This document shows positions 5,113 through 7,625 of a stretch of DNA of 7,625 bases, piece after piece. Location of the stretch: positions 1-7,625 of the forward strand of contig WBUV01000145.1 of assembly GCA_008933525.1 (NCBI GenBank), written 5' to 3'. The notes below the pieces were generated by a model, which did no database searches, was not told the DNA's origin, and saw only the letters and a list, made by a program, of their open reading frames with translations. The position numbers and the translations under genes were made by a program. Positions within the stretch are counted from its first letter, which is position 1; every line of letters starts with the position of its first letter. Source of the DNA: Bacteroidales bacterium (GTDB lineage: Bacteria > Bacteroidota > Bacteroidia > Bacteroidales > Tenuifilaceae).

Positions 5113-7607
5113 AATGGCATTCCTATTAGGAAGTGGAACTGTCCCTTGTGAGCGTTTGGTTTTCCAGTTATTTTGTCGAAACCGTAACCCCAGTCTACAC
5201 CTAACATTCCTAACATTGGAAGGAACATTCTTGCACCAACACCTGCCGAACGGTGAACATTGAATGGGTTGAACTCATCAGCGTTCCTCCACGAATTTCC
5301 TGCCTCAAGGAAAGTAAGAAGGTAAATTGCTGCCTGAGGTTTGAGCGATAGAGGATATCTTAACTCAATGCTGTATTTGTCGTATAAGTGACCATCGCCA
5401 ATGGAACTGTTCCCAATTGTTGTGTAAGGTGTGAGCGATCCATTGTTATATCCCCTTAGACCAATTGTTTCGCGTCCAAATACTCCGTTGTACCCCGACA
5501 TACCATCGCCTCCAACATCAAATCCTTCGAATGGGGAGTGTCCTAAATCCTTGTTAAAATAACCCATAATACCAAACTGGAAGTTTGTGTAAAGAACTAG
5601 GTTTTCTACAAGTGGCATATACCATTGGATTCTTCCAGTCCATTTGTGGTACTCAATCCATTTGTACTTTTCATTATCACTCATAGCCGACTTATAGTCC
5701 TTACCATTGAATGACGAGTAGGGAGGTGTTATTTGTAATGAGAATGATATGTTTGAACCTCTACGAGGATATATCATTTGGTCGGTAGAATTTCTAGATA
5801 CGGTGGTTTTGAAACTCAAGTTGTTCGATTGTCCATCGCTAAATATAAAGTAACCTTCCCATTTTTTTAAGTAGTAATTCTGAATACTAACCTCATTAAA
5901 TATGGTGAAATAATCATCGGGCCATTTTAGCCTAGTGCCAATACCAATTGAGGCTCCAGTTACCTTAAAAAACTTGTCGCTAGTTTGGTAAAAGTAGGTG
6001 CTCCCGCTCTGAATTTGGTGATAAACTGAAAACGAGAAGTTCGTAGGTTTCTTTCCGCCAAGCCAAGGTTCTGTAAACGATAAACTGAAAGATTTATAGT
6101 AAGTTCCATTTGTTGATGCTCTAAGCGCTAGTGATTGACTATCGCCAGATGGAATTGGACGCCAAGCCTCTTTCTTGAATATTCTGCTTATGGAGAAATT
6201 TGAGAAACGAATACCAACTGTTCCAACAAACATTCTGTTACCCCAACCACCCGAAACCTCAAGTTGGTCGTTCGCTTTTTCCTCTAGAATGTACTTTAAA
6301 TCCACAGTTTTATCTGCGGGATTAGGCATTGGTTTAACATCAAGTTTCTCTGGATCGAAGTGTCCCATTTGGCCCAACTCTCTTAGCGTACGTGTTATTT
6401 CCGATTTACTGAAAAGGTAACCGGGCTTCGACCAAACCTCTCTGCGGATTACATGCTCGTTGGTTTTAGTATTTCCAGCAATAATAACCTTATTTATTGT
6501 GGCTTGCTCTCCTTCATAAATCCTCATCTCAATATCAACCGAGTCGTTTTGAATTTGGCTCTCAATAGGATCTAACTGAAAGAATAAGTAACCATCGTCC
6601 ATGTATAGAGTCGAAATGGAATTTTCATCGGTAAATAGTCTTTTCTCGAGAAGAGATTTATCGTAAACATCACCCTTTTTCATGCCGAGTATATCCGTTA
6701 GGGCTTCGGCAGGTAATTTCGTATTTCCTATCCAGTTAATATTTCGAATATGGTATTGAGGACCCTCGTATAGGAAGAACTTTATGCCAATACGCTTGTC
6801 GTTAATCTTATAGATTGAGTCGCGTAAAATCTTTGAGTCTCTATAACCATGTTCGTTGTAGAAGGTGATTAGGTTGTCTTGGCTTTCTTCGTAGTCGGAC
6901 TCAATAAATTTTGCCGGTTTAAATATGTTGATATCTCTTCGGTGGATTTTTTTAAGAGCTCGCCTAAGCCTTGCATCGCTGTAGGCGGTATTTCCATCAA
7001 AGTCAATTTCTCCGATTTTAACCTTATTATTCTTTTTGATATCAAAGGTTAATCTAATTCCATTCGCAATTACGGTGTCGTTCTCTTGAATAGGATCAAC
7101 TTCAACATTCAAGAAACCTTTGGCGCGGTAATGTTTCTTGAGGATAATGATACTATTTTCAAGAACACTTTCGGTAAGTTGTCCGCCTGCTCTAAGTTTT
7201 AATTTATCTTTTAGGTCGTCGATTTCTCCTTTTCGAACACCTTTGAAATTGAACGAGGAGATTCGTGGTTGCTCTTGAAGGAAAATGTCAAGAAACAAGT
7301 CGGATCCTTCAATCTTTTGAGCCGATATTTTTACATCGGAGAAAAGACCCTGTGCCCATAGTTTCTTTACGGCGTTGGTAATTACATCGCCTGGCACTAA
7401 TATGGAGTCGCCAACGGCTATACCCGAAACTGAAATTATAACTCCCGAGTCTAAGAATTTAAGTCCCGAAACAGTTATTTCTTTTACAAAATACTTTTTG
7501 GGTGTTTCGTAGCTAAAAATATTTTCTTGTGCAGTGGCAGCAAAACTTGCTGCAATAAAAACAAATGCTAGTATTCTCAATTTTAACATATACTTTTTGT
7601 TGCTCAT
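5109..7607 (-). CDS. bamA: BamA, outer-membrane protein assembly factor (Omp85 family)
   Basis: The protein has 832 residues and is the central BAM-complex subunit that folds beta-barrel proteins into the outer membrane. Residues 1-26 form a signal peptide (cleavage in ATA before Gln27). About five POTRA domains follow: roughly 41-112, 113-192, 195-283, 285-366 and 368-442. The POTRA-typical GN(T/x) turns include DGNTAY (204-209), IGNTKL (293-298) and AGNTKT (377-382). From about 447 the C-terminal half is an Omp85 beta-barrel. It carries the conserved FTEPWL (511-516), a loop-6 motif in LRGY form (717-720, VRGF/Y in many members), and a final aromatic residue in FHFLIGMPF. The frame continues upstream through a TTG at 7613. 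The ATG at 7607 is preferred because it gives a normal signal peptide and forms a TAATG overlap with a stop codon in another frame. The ATG at 7589 is also possible. The gene heads a unit with the two skp genes; its promoter is outside the window. Confidence 0.97.
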   Translation of the reverse strand: MSNKKYMLKLRILAFVFIAASFAATAQENIFSYETPKKYFVKEITVSGLKFLDSGVIISVSGIAVGDSILVPGDVITNAVKKLWAQGLFSDVKISAQKIEGSDLFLDIFLQEQPRISSFNFKGVRKGEIDDLKDKLKLRAGGQLTESVLENSIIILKKHYRAKGFLNVEVDPIQENDTVIANGIRLTFDIKKNNKVKIGEIDFDGNTAYSDARLRRALKKIHRRDINIFKPAKFIESDYEESQDNLITFYNEHGYRDSKILRDSIYKINDKRIGIKFFLYEGPQYHIRNINWIGNTKLPAEALTDILGMKKGDVYDKSLLEKRLFTDENSISTLYMDDGYLFFQLDPIESQIQNDSVDIEMRIYEGEQATINKVIIAGNTKTNEHVIRREVWSKPGYLFSKSEITRTLRELGQMGHFDPEKLDVKPMPNPADKTVDLKYILEEKANDQLEVSGGWGNRMFVGTVGIRFSNFSISRIFKKEAWRPIPSGDSQSLALRASTNGTYYKSFSLSFTEPWLGGKKPTNFSFSVYHQIQSGSTYFYQTSDKFFKVTGASIGIGTRLKWPDDYFTIFNEVSIQNYYLKKWEGYFIFSDGQSNNLSFKTTVSRNSTDQMIYPRRGSNISFSLQITPPYSSFNGKDYKSAMSDNEKYKWIEYHKWTGRIQWYMPLVENLVLYTNFQFGIMGYFNKDLGHSPFEGFDVGGDGMSGYNGVFGRETIGLRGYNNGSLTPYTTIGNSSIGDGHLYDKYSIELRYPLSLKPQAAIYLLTFLEAGNSWRNADEFNPFNVHRSAGVGARMFLPMLGMLGVDWGYGFDKITGKPNAHKGQFHFLIGMPF

Positions 7608-7625
7608 TAACAAGGCCGTAAAATT

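Noticed and set aside
1..7625. Search for tRNA, rRNA, CRISPR arrays, insertion sequences, phage or defence genes
   Set aside because: None seen. The window is compact core genome with one strand coding throughout.

Overview
The window is an AT-rich stretch of a Bacteroidota chromosome. Several things point to this phylum: the gene order bamA, two skp/ompH genes, murI; long 5'-leaders without Shine-Dalgarno sequences; a TAnnTTTG-type promoter element; and a TGS/ThrRS-like nucleoside kinase of the type common in the phylum. All genes are on the minus strand, so transcription runs from high to low coordinates. I found no RNA genes, mobile elements, CRISPR arrays or signs of horizontal transfer.

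In transcription order the layout is as follows. bamA (7607-5109) encodes the five-POTRA outer-membrane protein assembly barrel. It begins with what looks like a TAATG stop/start overlap with a gene lying beyond the right edge. Two tandem skp/ompH genes follow (5026-4517 and 4480-3959); they encode periplasmic coiled-coil chaperones and are followed by a strong intrinsic terminator (3940-3904). murI, glutamate racemase (3874-3056), comes next. It is followed by a three-part nucleoside kinase (2994-1318) and a weaker terminator-like hairpin (1295-1259). The last gene starts at 1124 and runs off the left edge. It encodes an exported protein with two copies of an unnamed beta-rich domain, followed by the first residues of what looks like a SPOR domain.

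Functionally this is an envelope-biogenesis neighbourhood. BamA and the Skp proteins deliver and insert outer-membrane proteins. MurI supplies D-glutamate for peptidoglycan. A SPOR-like protein would bind denuded peptidoglycan glycan strands. The nucleoside kinase is a salvage-type enzyme with no obvious link to the envelope. Most of the window is ordinary core genome. The least described element is the duplicated-domain SPOR-like protein at the left edge. It is an open frame with no stop codon inside the window, so an ORF caller that needs a stop would miss it. Several start codons were moved from upstream TTG codons to downstream ATGs, with reasons given in the entries.
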